Below are positions 8,109-19,592 of a stretch of 64,000 bases of DNA, in pieces (position 1 is the first letter of the stretch; each line of letters begins with the position of its first letter). The stretch comes from Meconema thalassinum (lineage: Eukaryota > Arthropoda > Insecta > Orthoptera > Tettigoniidae). The position numbers and the translations under genes are program-made. The stretch lies in contig OX336391.1 in NCBI GenBank assembly GCA_946902985.2, forward strand, positions 69,417,947-69,481,946, given 5' to 3'. The notes under the pieces were generated by a model. That model did not search any database and had not been told where the DNA came from. It worked only from the letters and a program-made list of their open reading frames with translations.

Positions 8109-10495
8109 TATACAGGACGATAGGACACAATTGTAAACCAAGTCAATGTGTTTTGAGAGAGAGAGTAAATAAAGCTGCATATGAATATCAGTTCGTTCTT
8201 TCATAATAGCCCAAGGTACACCAAACATACCATCTTCAAAATAAGCACACACCAAAGCGTTCATGCATCTAAGCATTACCAACATGCTTAGAGTTTCAAT
8301 TCCTTACTTGGCAACAATATAACATTTTTTCTTTTTTCTAACATAAAATACAAATCAGAAGTTTTCTTGGCTGATCTAGACACACTCAATCTCAACGTAG
8401 AGGTCACGGCTTTACACGACGAATTCCGGGCCCAGGACATTCCCAACAGTCACCAACTCGCCAACCAGGATGACAATTGTGGTGTTTGAAGCCATATTTT
8501 CAGTGTTGCCTTAATAAACAAGAGTTTAGTGCTTTTCAGTCGGTCAACACGAATGTACCCAAAAGAGATGGGTTATGCCCTAATCCTGAAATAAATTACA
8601 TGAGATTAATAAAACACTAGGATGACGATCGAAACTGGTCATCCTAGTGTTTTATTAATCTCATGTAATTTATTTCAGGATTAGGGCATAACCCATCTCT
8701 TTTGGGTACATTCGTGTTGACCGACTGAAAAGCACTAAACTCTTGTTCAGGATGACAATATCAGCTCTTGGTCTGAAACCAAATTGTACTCCGACAGCAA
8801 GGTCCATATTCTTTCTTCATGACATATTAAGATAATGCATCCTTACAACCAGTTCACAATCATCTAAATAAGTAATAAATGATCAACCGAGTATCATTTT
8901 CCAAATGACCCAAAAAATTTCCTCCCATTTCAAAGATTCCTTGCTTTTACAAAATAGGAGCATAAGTTATTTCATCTAATAACCATACGGTTTACATCTT
9001 TTACAGAATTATATTTTATGAGAGTATTATTAATTAAATCATAACTTTGTGGGACGTAATTCCACAGCTATTTCAAAAGAAAAGATAAAATAAGAACAAA
9101 CGGACTTTGAAACAATTATCAGCCAACCGAGGATCACAAAAATGAAAATGACGTAGGTTAAGTCTAACATTGTACCATCGTAAATAAATGAAGTTTACCA
9201 TTAAGCTTTATAGACTTCTCAAATAAAAGGGGGTCCAAGGTAGTTTACAAGTGAGCAAAACGAGAAAAAACTAAGAGGAAACCTGACGCTAACATCACAC
9301 AAGAATCCCTTACAAATACCCGATGAAGCAACACGAAATACGAAAACAAGGAAGGAAAAATCATGAGCGAGTCTCATGCTATCAGAACATCAGAAACGAG
9401 AGAAAAATAAATAGATAAAGAGAAGTACCGACAAAGTACAAAAGGGGAGAGGCAAAGCAAATTCCAAAAAATAACAAGGAACACCAGAAAGTATTTTAGT
9501 ATCAGATCACACGTGCAGAAAGACAGAGATACACAAAATGTTTCACACACTCATACATAACCGCAAAATTCCCACAATTACTGATTACTATTTACCACCC
9601 GCAAAGTAAAGGCCTCAGAAATATCTACCAGTATATAAATAAATATTCTTGAAAACCCAATTATACAACATACTTCCCCACCATAAACCTCACTCACATG
9701 TATGCAGACTCGGAACATACACAATAAATGAAACGTACACAGAACGCACATGACATGAACCTATTGAGCCTTTTTAGCATATCACTTTCACAATTAAAAT
9801 TATTCAATATAATACTTCACTCAATGCTTACCCTGCTCTGACTGACAGTTAACGAACCCAAGGAACGCATCTCGAAAGAACAATACGGGTATTTTCCTTA
9901 TAGCATTACTTACTTACCTTTTCAACAACTATCAGCCAAAACATAACATTCAATACCTTTTACATCCCTGATGAAACAAGCAAATAAGGCGACATAATGT
10001 ACGCCAACTTGGATAAACTTGGGATCTTTTACGTAAAATACTTACCATTCATACCAATGATCCTCTTCCTTCATCTTAATTATACCAGTTCCATACCAGA
10101 CATAACAAGAATCGAAATAAGAAATCTAAACCTCATTCAACAACGCAATCATTCAAATCACTACCTAGTGCACTTAAGTAGCAATATATTTTAACGAAAT
10201 ATTTATTTACATACTCGGTATTATACAATCAACAATGAACATTTTAACTAACGCAAACCTAACCTTATTTTGAACAACAAAACAACAATTTCCCACCCCT
10301 TAATACAAATCTAAATTACCGCAATCACACTAAACACAACCCTTCTAGATACACACAGTTTTTCACACACAATTTAGAAGAATTACAAGCTAAGTATAAT
10401 ACTTACGGTGCGTGAATCACAACAGGAAGGACAAACCAAAACATCTACCAATAAACAGAAAAAAACAAAGGAAAAATTTACAACCAAATAAAACA
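8109..10495 (-). other. 2.4-kb non-coding 3' internal tract of gypsy element 1
   Basis: Between the end of pol and the PPT there is no open frame of note and no recognisable env. The tract is AT-rich, and it hosts the 270-bp fold-back insertion at 8478-8747. Either an env-like gene has decayed beyond recognition, or this family simply has a long 3' untranslated region. Confidence 0.6.
8466..8759. mobile_element. 270-bp fold-back insertion with 12-bp target duplication
   Basis: CAGGATGACAAT stands at 8466-8477 and 8748-8759. Between them lie a 39-bp unique part (8478-8516) and then a perfect 110-bp inverted repeat (8517-8626 and 8638-8747) around an 11-nt loop. The unique part and the outer end of the arm match the two halves of the 67-bp insertion at 475-541. 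The centre of the hairpin (GATGACGATCGAAACTGGTC) resembles the ribozyme core of Penelope-like elements with stem II deleted. No ORF is present. Confidence 0.85.
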
Positions 10496-10771
10496 TTACT
10501 CAGAAATATCACAATTTTTCTTCACTTGTGATAAATGAACTCTGAAAATACGTATTATTTTCTCTGGATCACTCAATAGCATAGTCACTGGAGTGATGAA
10601 ACTAAGAATTTTGCAAGGGCCTTTAAATCTAAAAAGTAATTTCTCGGATTCATTGGGACCAGCTTCTTTTAACGAGAAGTTTTGAACATATACCTCATCA
10701 CCAACCTTTAATGAACACTGTGTACGACCCACATTATACCTTCTCTGCAACTTTTCATGAGCTATCTTCAT
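10496..10771 (-). pseudogene. Integrase C-terminus of gypsy element 1 (GPY/F-like domain)
   Basis: This 91-codon frame carries the basic MKIAHEKLQRRYNVGRTQ segment and LLFRFKGPCKILSF, the GPY/F-like module that closes Ty3/gypsy integrases, and ends with a stop. It overlaps the main pol frame by 4 nt in a different phase, so a single-base frameshift near 10770 separates it from the integrase core. Confidence 0.85.
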
Positions 10772-12875
10772 GTTTCCCTAGCTTTCTTCCAAACCGCCTG
10801 AACATCCAAGTTAGAAATGTTCTCAGGCAATAGATCGTTGAGAGACCATAAATTTGATATCGGAGAATTAGGCGAATATGAAAATATCAGATTAAAAGGA
10901 GTGTTTCGGTGAGATTCATGTATAGCCGTGTTGAAAGCATATGTTATCAAATGTATGCAACTGTCCCAAGCCTTGTGATCATTGTGGTGACACGCAATAA
11001 GTGCTGCTCGTAAATTCCTATTCACCCTCTCAGCATTTGATCCTTTAGGGTAGTATGGATTGCTAGTTACATGAGAGATAGAAAATTCGAATAAATAATT
11101 TCGAAATACATTAGATGAAAAGCATTTGGCGTTATCTGACACCAGAAACCGACAAGGGCCAAAAGAAGCAAATATTTGATTTAAACATTTAATAACGGTT
11201 TGAGTGTTTGCCATACGAGTAGGAATGATCCAACTAAAACGAGAAAAACCGTCCGTGCAAACAAATACAAACCGATTTCCATGCCTTGACAAGGGCAGAG
11301 GGCCTACGAAATCGACGAAAAATCTCTCCATAGGTTTAGTAGCGATTTCCGAGGATAACAGCCCAGTTTTAGAATTGTTAGTAGGTTTAGCTACATTGCA
11401 AGCGTTACATCCGTTCACCAATTTCCTGATGTCTTTATCCATATTTTTCCAGATGAAATTCTGTCTAATTTTCTGCCTTGTCTTAAATACCCCAAGATGT
11501 CCACCAATTGGTGACTCATGGAAATACTTAAAAATCTCCGGTATAAGAAGAGAAGGTAGTACAATTTTAGGCAACCTATCATACCTAGCGGAACAACATA
11601 ATGTGCTGTTCTTCATCGAATACGGCTTCAAATTTTCTCCCTTTTCCAATTTCTCAATGATTTCATTCAAGCCAGGGTCCTCTCTTTGATATTCGGATAC
11701 CTCCCTAAACAATTTAGGATAATTAGACAGGATAGTGTTCACCTTGTTACTCTCATCAAACTTATCTTCAGCCTTATCCTCGATTTTCTCATCACCGTAC
11801 ATTCTACTAAGGCAATCAGCAATGACGTTGTCCGTGCCCTTAATATGACGAACGCTGATATGAAAGGCTAAAATACGGGTGGCCCAACGAGCTATCCTTC
11901 CAGTCTTCCTGGGTTTTCCCAATACCCAACTCAATGTCTGGTTATCGGTTTCGAGATCAAAGGAAACGTGCTCGATATATATTTTAAATTTTTCGAGAGC
12001 AAACATTACTGCTAGCGCTTCTAATTCATACACAGCATATTTTCTCTCAGCATCGTTTAATGTCCTCGAAGCATAAGCCACAGGTAACCTTCCTTCATCG
12101 TACTCTTGTAACAATACCGCACCACCAACAGCCTTGTTAGATGCATCGGTTTGGATGCTAAACCTTTTGCTAAAATCAGGAATAGCCAAAATCGGTGGAT
12201 TGGTTAATGCCAACTTAAGATCAAGAAAAGCTGATTCTTGCGACGGACCCCACGAAAATACAGTACCATTCATTCGAAGCATGTTAAGGGGAGCTGCACG
12301 GTGAGCAAAATTAGGAATAAATCTACGAAGGTAGTTATTCATCCCAATAAAACGTGCTATTTCTTTAGGCGTTTTAGGTTGTTTGAATTCCCTAATAGAT
12401 TGGGTTCTGCTTTGGTCTACCGAGACACCAGATGACGATATTACATGTCCCAAGAATGATATTTGGGGTTTAGCGAAAGAGACTTTAGATAACTTGACCG
12501 TAAGACCACTATTCTTTAATCGAGACAACACCTCACGAACATGTTGGGTATGATCCACAAAGATTTTACTGAAGATGATTACGTCATCTAAATAATGGTA
12601 AACGAATTTAAACTTAGTTCCGTCAAATACGTTATCTAGCAATCTGCTCAAGACAGCAGCACCGGTCGACAACCCAAAAGGTAAACGTTCAAATTCAAAT
12701 AAATTCCAATCCATGGCAAAAGCCGACACACTCTTGGACTTCTCCGCCAGGGGAACCAGGAAATAGGCTGATTTTAAAACTAATATTGTAAAATAGGACG
12801 CTCCTTTGAACCACGAAAAGCAGGACTGAAGGTCAGGAAGAGGAATCGATTGTAAGATGACTTTCTTATTTAATG
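10768..12875 (-). pseudogene. pol: Pol of gypsy element 1: RT, RNase H and integrase core
   Basis: This is a long open frame (653 codons from 12729, with similarity in the same frame back to about 12875). RT shows VYHYLDDVIIFSK, the catalytic YLDD box, and LGHVISSSG. RNase H shows SIQTDASNKAVGGAV, YELEALAV and LETDNQTLSW, covering its acidic residues. Integrase has the HHCC zinc domain (GGHLGVFKTRQ ... CNAC), then the DDE triad in FVDFVGPLP, LVSDNAKCF and GSNAERVNRN. The 3' end passes into the GPY/F frame through a frameshift. Upstream the RT is also shifted relative to the protease frame. All catalytic residues are present, so damage is limited to the frame. Confidence 0.93.
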
Positions 12876-12877
12876 CT

Positions 12878-13585
12878 CTAATCGATCACGGGTCTGAATT
12901 GACCATTGGGTTTAGGAACTAGAAAGATAGGAGAAGAATATGCTGAAGTAGATTTACGAATAATCCCCTCCTCAAGCATCTCGTCCACAATACCTTTTAA
13001 AATTTTCATCTTAGGAGGAGCCAATCTATAAGGAGACGCACGAACAGGAATGTCGTCGAAAAGCTCAATTTCATATTCTATTAAATTAGTAACACCTAAT
13101 TTGTCAGTTAGAACCTCAGGAAATTCGTAACACAGGTCTTTAATCTGTTTAGCTTGATCTTCGCTTAAGTTATCGATCTCTAAATCTTCAATGGTTATAG
13201 CCTTTTTTTGAGTTGAGTTGACTCCACTAATACACTCTGAATGATTGAATTTCCATCTGAGATTAGGTTTGAAATGAAACCAAAAGGATTTAGAATTTAA
13301 ATCGAACAATAACCCAACATGAGTTATGAAATCCGACCTGATAATCACTTGATACGACAAATTGTCAACCACCCAGAATCTAAACATCCAAGAAAAGTTA
13401 AATATGCTGACCTTTACCTTTACATATCCTAAAATACTGAGTGAAGAAGAATTGGCTGCTATAAAGTTATGTGGTTTCTTTATCAAATTGCCAAATTTAC
13501 AAACAGAAGACATCGTCCTGAACCATTTACTATCAAGAAATGAATTAACACTGCCCGAATCAATAAGAGCGGAGAGGAGGTTCAT
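12878..13585 (-). pseudogene. pol: Protease and RT N-terminus of gypsy element 1
   Basis: The frame opens with LLSALIDSGSVNSFL, an aspartic protease active site (DSG), followed by a flap and strand region, a linker, and then the RT N-terminal segment EMLEEGIIRKSTSAYSSPIFLVPKPNGQFRPVID. It stops at 12878 in the middle of the RT palm approach, and the rest continues in another phase from about 12875. The break behaves as a small indel (net one base out of phase). The stretch between this frame and gag (13586-13789) contains stops. Confidence 0.9.
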
Positions 13586-13789
13586 TATTTATACAAACAT
13601 CTATGTATGGGCAATTATTTTTGTCGCATTAGTGATACGGTTACACGTTTCATAATTAGCTTTACCAATTCGAGAAAATTTGTCATATACCTTACGATTT
13701 GTCTTAAGATTCTTATCAAAATCTGTTTTACGGTTACCTGCAATATCATCAGATTTTTGATAATCCGACAAGATCTTTCTATAATCCAG

Positions 13790-15366
13790 TCATTGCCTAC
13801 GATTAAATCTTCTATCACACCACTTGGCTATGTGATCATAAGACCCGCACCTATCACAACGTTTACCAGTTCGAGTATTTTCAGTGTAATTGAATCTCCT
13901 TTGGAAAGGAGTCTGTTGTAAATGATTATAAGGATTAACAGGGATATTAACCAAGGGAGGCGGAGAGTTAATCACTCTTACAGCGTTAATGCTTTTCACA
14001 TTTTCTGCAGATTTAATTGTATCATATAATTCAAGAAAACTCTTAGGTTTACCTTCCATAGCCATACATAACCTATATTCTGGATTAATACCTTCTACTA
14101 TAGTAATAACAATTGCCGATTCACTCAAATTTAAATTCAAAACCCTAGCGTAGCACCTAATTTCTTTAATATAATCATTCAAACATTCATTTACTCTCTG
14201 ACCACGATAGTAACAATTATGTTTCAGTAGACTCATTGCACGTTCAGGAATAAAATAATCAATTACTTCGACATGAAACTCAGACAACGAAGAGTGAGAT
14301 GACATAGCGCTGATCAACTTATCACGCAACAGGCCACAGGTGAAAGGAAAAATTAATTGGAAAATCATAGTATCTGATAAACCAAAAACAATGGAATTGT
14401 CCATTAATTCAACTAGTTGTTTCAAAAATTTTATCAACTCCATAGTGTCATTACCCGAACACATCTGTAAATTCTGAACACAAGAGGTTACTGGATGAGG
14501 AATACCGTTAAATCTTTAACTGTTCTCACAGTTAGGCATCGATGGCATATTTCCCCCAATATTAGCGTTATTCAACAAACGTGATGGAAAATCGGTGACA
14601 ACATTAGTACAGGGTAACCCAAATTGGCTTTCATTTCTAGGTAATAACCTAGAATTTGCAGAGTTATCATTAGGAAAATCATTTGAAGCGCCAGACGAAG
14701 AAATATTTGGCAAGGGACAAGGTATATTATTATCAATTTCCCCATGCTCATTAACACTTATATCATTAGAGTTTAATAAGGTCGGTTGAGGTATCCTTGA
14801 TGACCTCCCTTGTAAGCTCTTATTCAAAGTAATTATACTCTCCATGCTTGCATTATGATCAGTTAAGGATAAACTTTCAAGATTTTAGGTAAATTGTCAG
14901 CGGCACCTTCAGATTCTATAATCACACGTGAGTTACTCGCATTTGGCACAATAATTTCACACGGATTATCATTAACACCATTGACACAACCCTGAATATC
15001 ACCACACTCAGAAGGAAATAATTTTAAAAAAGCATCAAAAAGCTTACTTTGAAATGACATTAATTCCGAACCGAAATTAGGATCCTCAAGTTCCCAAATA
15101 TAAATGAGATCACTAAGTCTATAAAACCAATGACATGCTTGCGTTTTAAATCTCCCTAATTGAGATGTTGAAGGGTTACTAGGACCTATCAAATAAATAA
15201 ATAAATAAATAAAATTCGTTATAGCAGGTACAATGTTATTAGACTCACCAAACGTTTGATGGTAACTTTCCAAGTCAGGAATTGTAATAGGAACATCTTT
15301 CACATCCTTCAGAAGAAACAAATCCTTTTCACGATTGTTGTTAGAAGGTATTTTTCTAATGAACAA
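13790..15366 (-). pseudogene. gag: Gag region of gypsy element 1, broken in three
   Basis: Three open stretches read in order on the minus strand: 15366-14863, 14845-14516 and 14464-13790. The last has a capsid-like helical part (MELIKFLKQLVELMDN... FLELYDTIKSAENVKS) and a single zinc knuckle CDRCGSYDHIAKWC (C-X2-C-X4-H-X4-C) near its end, as expected for nucleocapsid. A short (AAAT)n microsatellite lies inside the first stretch near 15190-15210 and encodes FIYLFIYL. Frame changes between the stretches and a stop before protease make this a pseudogene. Confidence 0.8.
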
Positions 15367-15575
15367 TTCATATTCAATTTCCTCTTTCCTTAGGTTGTAG
15401 AAGGCTGATAATGTATTCCTCGGTTCTATTTTGTGTATACAATCGGACAGGAAACAGAAATTTCCACAAGGATTAGATTAATAATACCCAAGCTTTAAGC
15501 GACATTTGTGTTTAAGAATCTATTTGATTAAATATTTTTTAAACTTATTATAATGTCCGTGAAAACAATAACATA

Positions 15576-15588
15576 CGATCTGCTACCA
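15576..15588 (-). other. Primer-binding site of gypsy element 1 (initiator tRNA-Met type)
   Basis: Two bases inside the 5' LTR the minus strand reads TGGTAGCAGATCG. Its first ten bases fit the complement of the 3' end of initiator tRNA-Met, a primer used by several insect LTR elements. Confidence 0.7.
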
Positions 15589-15590
15589 AT

Positions 15591-17138
15591 TGACACACTG
15601 GTAGAACTGAGAGCTAACTAATTTACAAATATAATAAGAACGACCCCCAAAAATACCAGTGACGAAAGTGGAAGGTGTTGAACAAAACCATTTACCCAGG
15701 CAGTTAAATAGCATGAACATAAGAGGATAACTAAAACTATGATACAAGAACACAGAGGTCACTTTTGATATATATATATAATTGACAATCAATAATATTA
15801 CATGCATTACAAGAAGGGAATAATATTTAAAAAGAAAATTAGTTCCTAGTATAAACAGCTAAGGAAATATAAGCAAGGAATCCCATCGATTGAGGAGGAA
15901 AAGGGTTGAATTAATCATATTAAATGAGCAAATGAAAAGTCAAAGACCAACGAAAAATATCCAACGTTAAATAAAACAGATAAATTACCTTTAAACGATA
16001 CTCAAGGTATGAACCGAAACTAGTTTAAGTTAAAATACGGTCTCAACTCATTGCAATCAATTAAGTTAGTTTTATGAACAGGAGCAAATTCTAGGTACGT
16101 GTGATCGCAATCAAATCCTAAAACATGTCTTTCATTTATCGACACGAAACAAAAAACTATTGTTTTAACTGCAAGGAAGAAACTATAACAATAGCTTAGG
16201 TTGTCACCAAGCAACCCATTACTCCGAATAAATTAAGTGCCATAATCTTCGACACAAGTTACAGTGCCTATATGAGGCATACTAAGTAGATGCAAGGAGA
16301 TAAATAAAATTTACATAAAGGTATTTAGGTTAAGAAAGTCCTTGCTCTAGACCAAGATGAAGACTGAATTCTACATGGCTTGTAGCTAAGAAAAGAAATT
16401 AAATAACCACATTCCCCCAAAAGATACATAGTAAGGAAATAGATAATTGGAAACTATTTTAAATATATCGACAGATACCTTACCGTTAGTCCGACCACAA
16501 GGCTAGGCCAAAACACGAGTGTGAACAACAGACCGCCAACATAAAATAACACAAAGTTAAGAAATTACAATACGTCCAAGATAAATAAAACATATCGACA
16601 GAAATAAAACAGTTTCCAAAATATCTCACAATATTTACAAACCTTTTCTAAACCATACTGGTTGAGATGCCAGAAAATATTATTACACCAAGTAAGTCAA
16701 AATATCTTCAGGGAGATGTCGGAAGTACTTCAGAATCAAGTTGGATATGAACATATAGAGGCAAAGTTAGCCTTCAGGGCTAACCAGCCCGGTATAATAT
16801 CGGAGTTATAAATTTTGCATCTTGCTTGTAAGGATTCCAATAGAGAACAACTCTTCTTATTATAGCTGTATACAAGGTAACAGACACTGTTGACTTCGGT
16901 AGCCATCGGAGGGAATCGTAGATTAGAGAGTAAAGCGCTCCAAGCGGCAAATCCAGAAGGAGTAATACCAATATTCTCCGTCAGATGGTAGCATCGCGCG
17001 GCGACAAACGAGTTTCTACTCGTGCTCAACAGGAAGCGTGGCAAGTCTGTTTATCTCAATCACATGGACGGCAGCTAGACCAACTCGGTTACATTTTAGT
17101 AAGGGAAATGTTCACGTCAGGGAAATTAAAACGCGTCA
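15591..17138 (-). repeat. 5' LTR of gypsy element 1
   Basis: 1548 bp, TG...CA, near-identical to 6551-8094. It is followed at 17139 by AATAC, the target duplication. Confidence 0.95.
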
Positions 17139-17632
17139 AATACTATTACACATTTAAACCTCCTAGTCAATACTATTACAAATTTAACCCTCCTAGTCAA
17201 TACTATTGCACATTTAATGATGATGATGATAATTGTTGTTTTAAGGGGCCTAACATCTAGGTTATCGGCCCTATTACACATTTAAACTGCCTAGTCAATA
17301 CTATTACACATTTAAACCTCCTAGTCAATATTATTACACATTTAATGATGATGATGATAATTGTTGTTTTAAGGGGCCTAACATCTAGGTTATCGGCCCT
17401 ATTACACATTTAAACTGCCTAGTCAATAGTATTACACATTTAAACCTCCTAGTCAATACTATTTCACATTTCAAGTTCCTAGTCAATACTATTACACATT
17501 TAAACCTCCTAGTCAATACTATTACACATTTAATGATGATGGTGATAATTGTTGTTTTAAGGGGCCTAACATCTAGGTTATCGGCCCTATTACACATTTA
17601 AACTGCCAAGTCAATACTAATACACTGTTTTG
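17139..17632. repeat. 30-bp minisatellite, right arm, with three embedded 57-bp modules
   Basis: This continues the array interrupted at 6550. Three near-identical 57-bp modules interrupt the 30-bp units at 17216-17272, 17344-17400 and 17532-17588. Each starts with (ATG)n and contains TTGTTGTTTTAAGGGGCC and GGTTATCGGCC. The modules look like a dispersed SINE-like 3' tail that was captured and then amplified with the array. Confidence 0.88.
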
Positions 17633-17754
17633 ATTCAATAATTACACACATTCCGTAGAGGCTGTAATACTTTAACTAGGCTTTTAAGATTGTTGGGAAT
17701 TTCTTTGAAACTATTCTGTCATTCTAGTTAAGATATATACTCCACTTTTATTGT

Positions 17755-18640
17755 TCCCAACCTATGCCACAAATCTATATGTCACGTTGGTATCCGCGTA
17801 AGTTGCTGTGATTCTGTATCGTAGGAACGTTACAAAAGGAAAAATGAAAAATGATATCTGGAGATCTTAAAAGGATTTCCTAGTTCCGGAACGGGCAGCT
17901 CTTGCTGCACACCGTTGACCGGATGCAAACCAAAGCGTTGCTGGAATGTACGCGATTCGGCGATATTCCCGTTAAGATCTCAACACACGAAATTTTGAAT
18001 GAGATCCATGGAGTTATGTTCCATCGTGACCACATTTTAAATTAATTCGGGATCTGGGGCAGAGAGGCTTCACCATGATTAGGCGAATCACCCGAAAGAT
18101 TGTTGAGGACAGCGTCGATACCGGCTCTTTTGAGGGTGATGTTTTACCGAAGCAGGTGAAGGTCATATCGCAACACTGCGATATTTGACCTATATCCGTC
18201 CACCTATGCACTGCTATCAATGCCAGAAATTCGGTCATGTTTTTGCCAGGTGCACTGCCAAGGACGTCTGTTGAGAGTGTAGCAAGGGGACACATGACGG
18301 TAGGAGGTGCACACCTGTCCCGATTTGTCCTAACTGCCAAGGAAGCCACTCTCCTCGATCAAAGAAGTGCCCTGAGTTATATAGAGAAGCTAAGATTCAA
18401 GAAATAAGGACTATTGATAGGCGTTTCATATCAATAGGTACCGTGATAGGTATGCCCCCGAATGTGGGGTATCGGTGCCCTCTCACCTCTACCGCTCCAG
18501 TTCATGAAAATCCTGTCTCAACCCTAATTCTCGTTAATTTCTCTATAAATGTATTTGCTTCAGTTGAAAGAGCGCGGACTTGCCTTAGTGGTTTCGTTAT
18601 TGGCTCTCAGAGAGCAGCATTCTTCAGGGACTACTGGTGA
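17755..18640 (+). pseudogene. ORF1 (zinc-knuckle gag-like) of an I-like LINE, copy A
   Basis: The decayed plus-strand frame contains FGDIPVKISTHEILNEIHGVM, a segment that precedes the knuckles in such ORF1 proteins. Clustered CCHC motifs follow from about 18205: CYQCQKFGHVFARC, then a damaged CxxC motif (stop after the first Cys), then CPNCQGSHSPRSKKC. REAKIQEI follows. Several stops and frame changes are present. A second copy of the first half lies at 27098-27330, so this is a repeated family. No RT of this copy follows; the element ends in unassigned DNA. Confidence 0.75.
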
Positions 18641-19590
18641 GAGGTTATACGCATTGTCGTTAGGGTGCGGCACGCGCCCTTCTTGCTCCGTGAGCTAACT
18701 TCAAATGTTTGCATGGAACGAGTTTCTGGAAAATTGATCACACTACAAATGTTACTAAAGCATAATTATTTTAATAACCGCCAAATGAAATCTGGTGGTG
18801 GCGTGTGGAATATGCCAGAATGTACATTGCTAGAACGCGCGCCCTTTAATCTAATTGGAGGAAGGATAGAAGATTGGGGCCGTGTGTAGAAAGAAGATGG
18901 TATTTTGTCGAACTGACATGTTAGATAGAAGACTCTGAGACTGCGTTCGGTAAAACAAGAAGGGTTTGGCGTCGTCTTTAGGCGAGGGGGAGTTTTTCCC
19001 TCGCATGAGAAAAATGGATTCGAAGGAAAATAATTTTAGATGAAGAAGAGGCTAGATTGTGCTAATATCCGGCTGATGTGGTTTCTGGATAATATTAACG
19101 AATTAGCTGGAAATCAAGAAATGTGAAACATCGTAAAGGCTTCGGGAGAAAGCAAAATAGCAGCCATGTTTGGTGGTAACTTATTCTCTTCAGAATTTTA
19201 ATTAGAAATAATGTGTTTGTGAATATTAATTGTCGCCCGGAAAAAAGGATTTTGAGGTATATTCTTAAACATTTTTAATTTTGGAGCTCCATAGTGTACC
19301 CATGGTACTGGTGCTGACTGGCATCGAACCTGATGCTCCAGAGAGGAAAAATCACGCATATGATTTTTCGGGGTGTCGAACCAGAGGTCTTCGAGGAAGA
19401 AAACTGCATGGTATCCAAGAACCATATAATATAAGACTATTCATGAAATATCAGCTTGATTCCAGATGTCTTGTAGGAATTATAAGCAACAAGCTGTACC
19501 CGGCATGCGTTGCAATGCCAATCAAAGAAAGTGTTGGCGTTGAAATTCTGTTTCTTGAAGTGCTTTTGGATACACAACATGTTAACTGCC
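18641..19590. other. No feature recognised
   Basis: Mixed-composition sequence with only short chance ORFs on both strands; nothing in it could be assigned. Confidence 0.45.
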
Positions 19591-19592
19591 TC

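Larger units (their letters stand above)
6551..17138 (-). mobile_element. Complete Ty3/gypsy LTR retrotransposon (element 1)
   Basis: A 10.6-kb element runs right to left. Near-identical LTRs bound it (6551-8094 and 15591-17138) with TG...CA termini, sharing TGACGC/GCGTCA ends. The 5-bp sequence AATAC occurs immediately outside both ends as target duplication. A purine-rich PPT abuts the 3' LTR and a tRNA-iMet-like primer site abuts the 5' LTR. Order on the minus strand is LTR, PBS, gag, protease, RT, RNase H, integrase, long non-coding tract, PPT, LTR: the Ty3/gypsy order. Frameshifts and stops in gag and pol show this copy is not autonomous, but the closely similar LTRs indicate a recent insertion. 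Confidence 0.95.

Noticed and set aside
11204..11689. 161-codon plus-strand ORF
   Set aside because: It is antisense to the integrase/RNase H frame of gypsy element 1 and has no family features.
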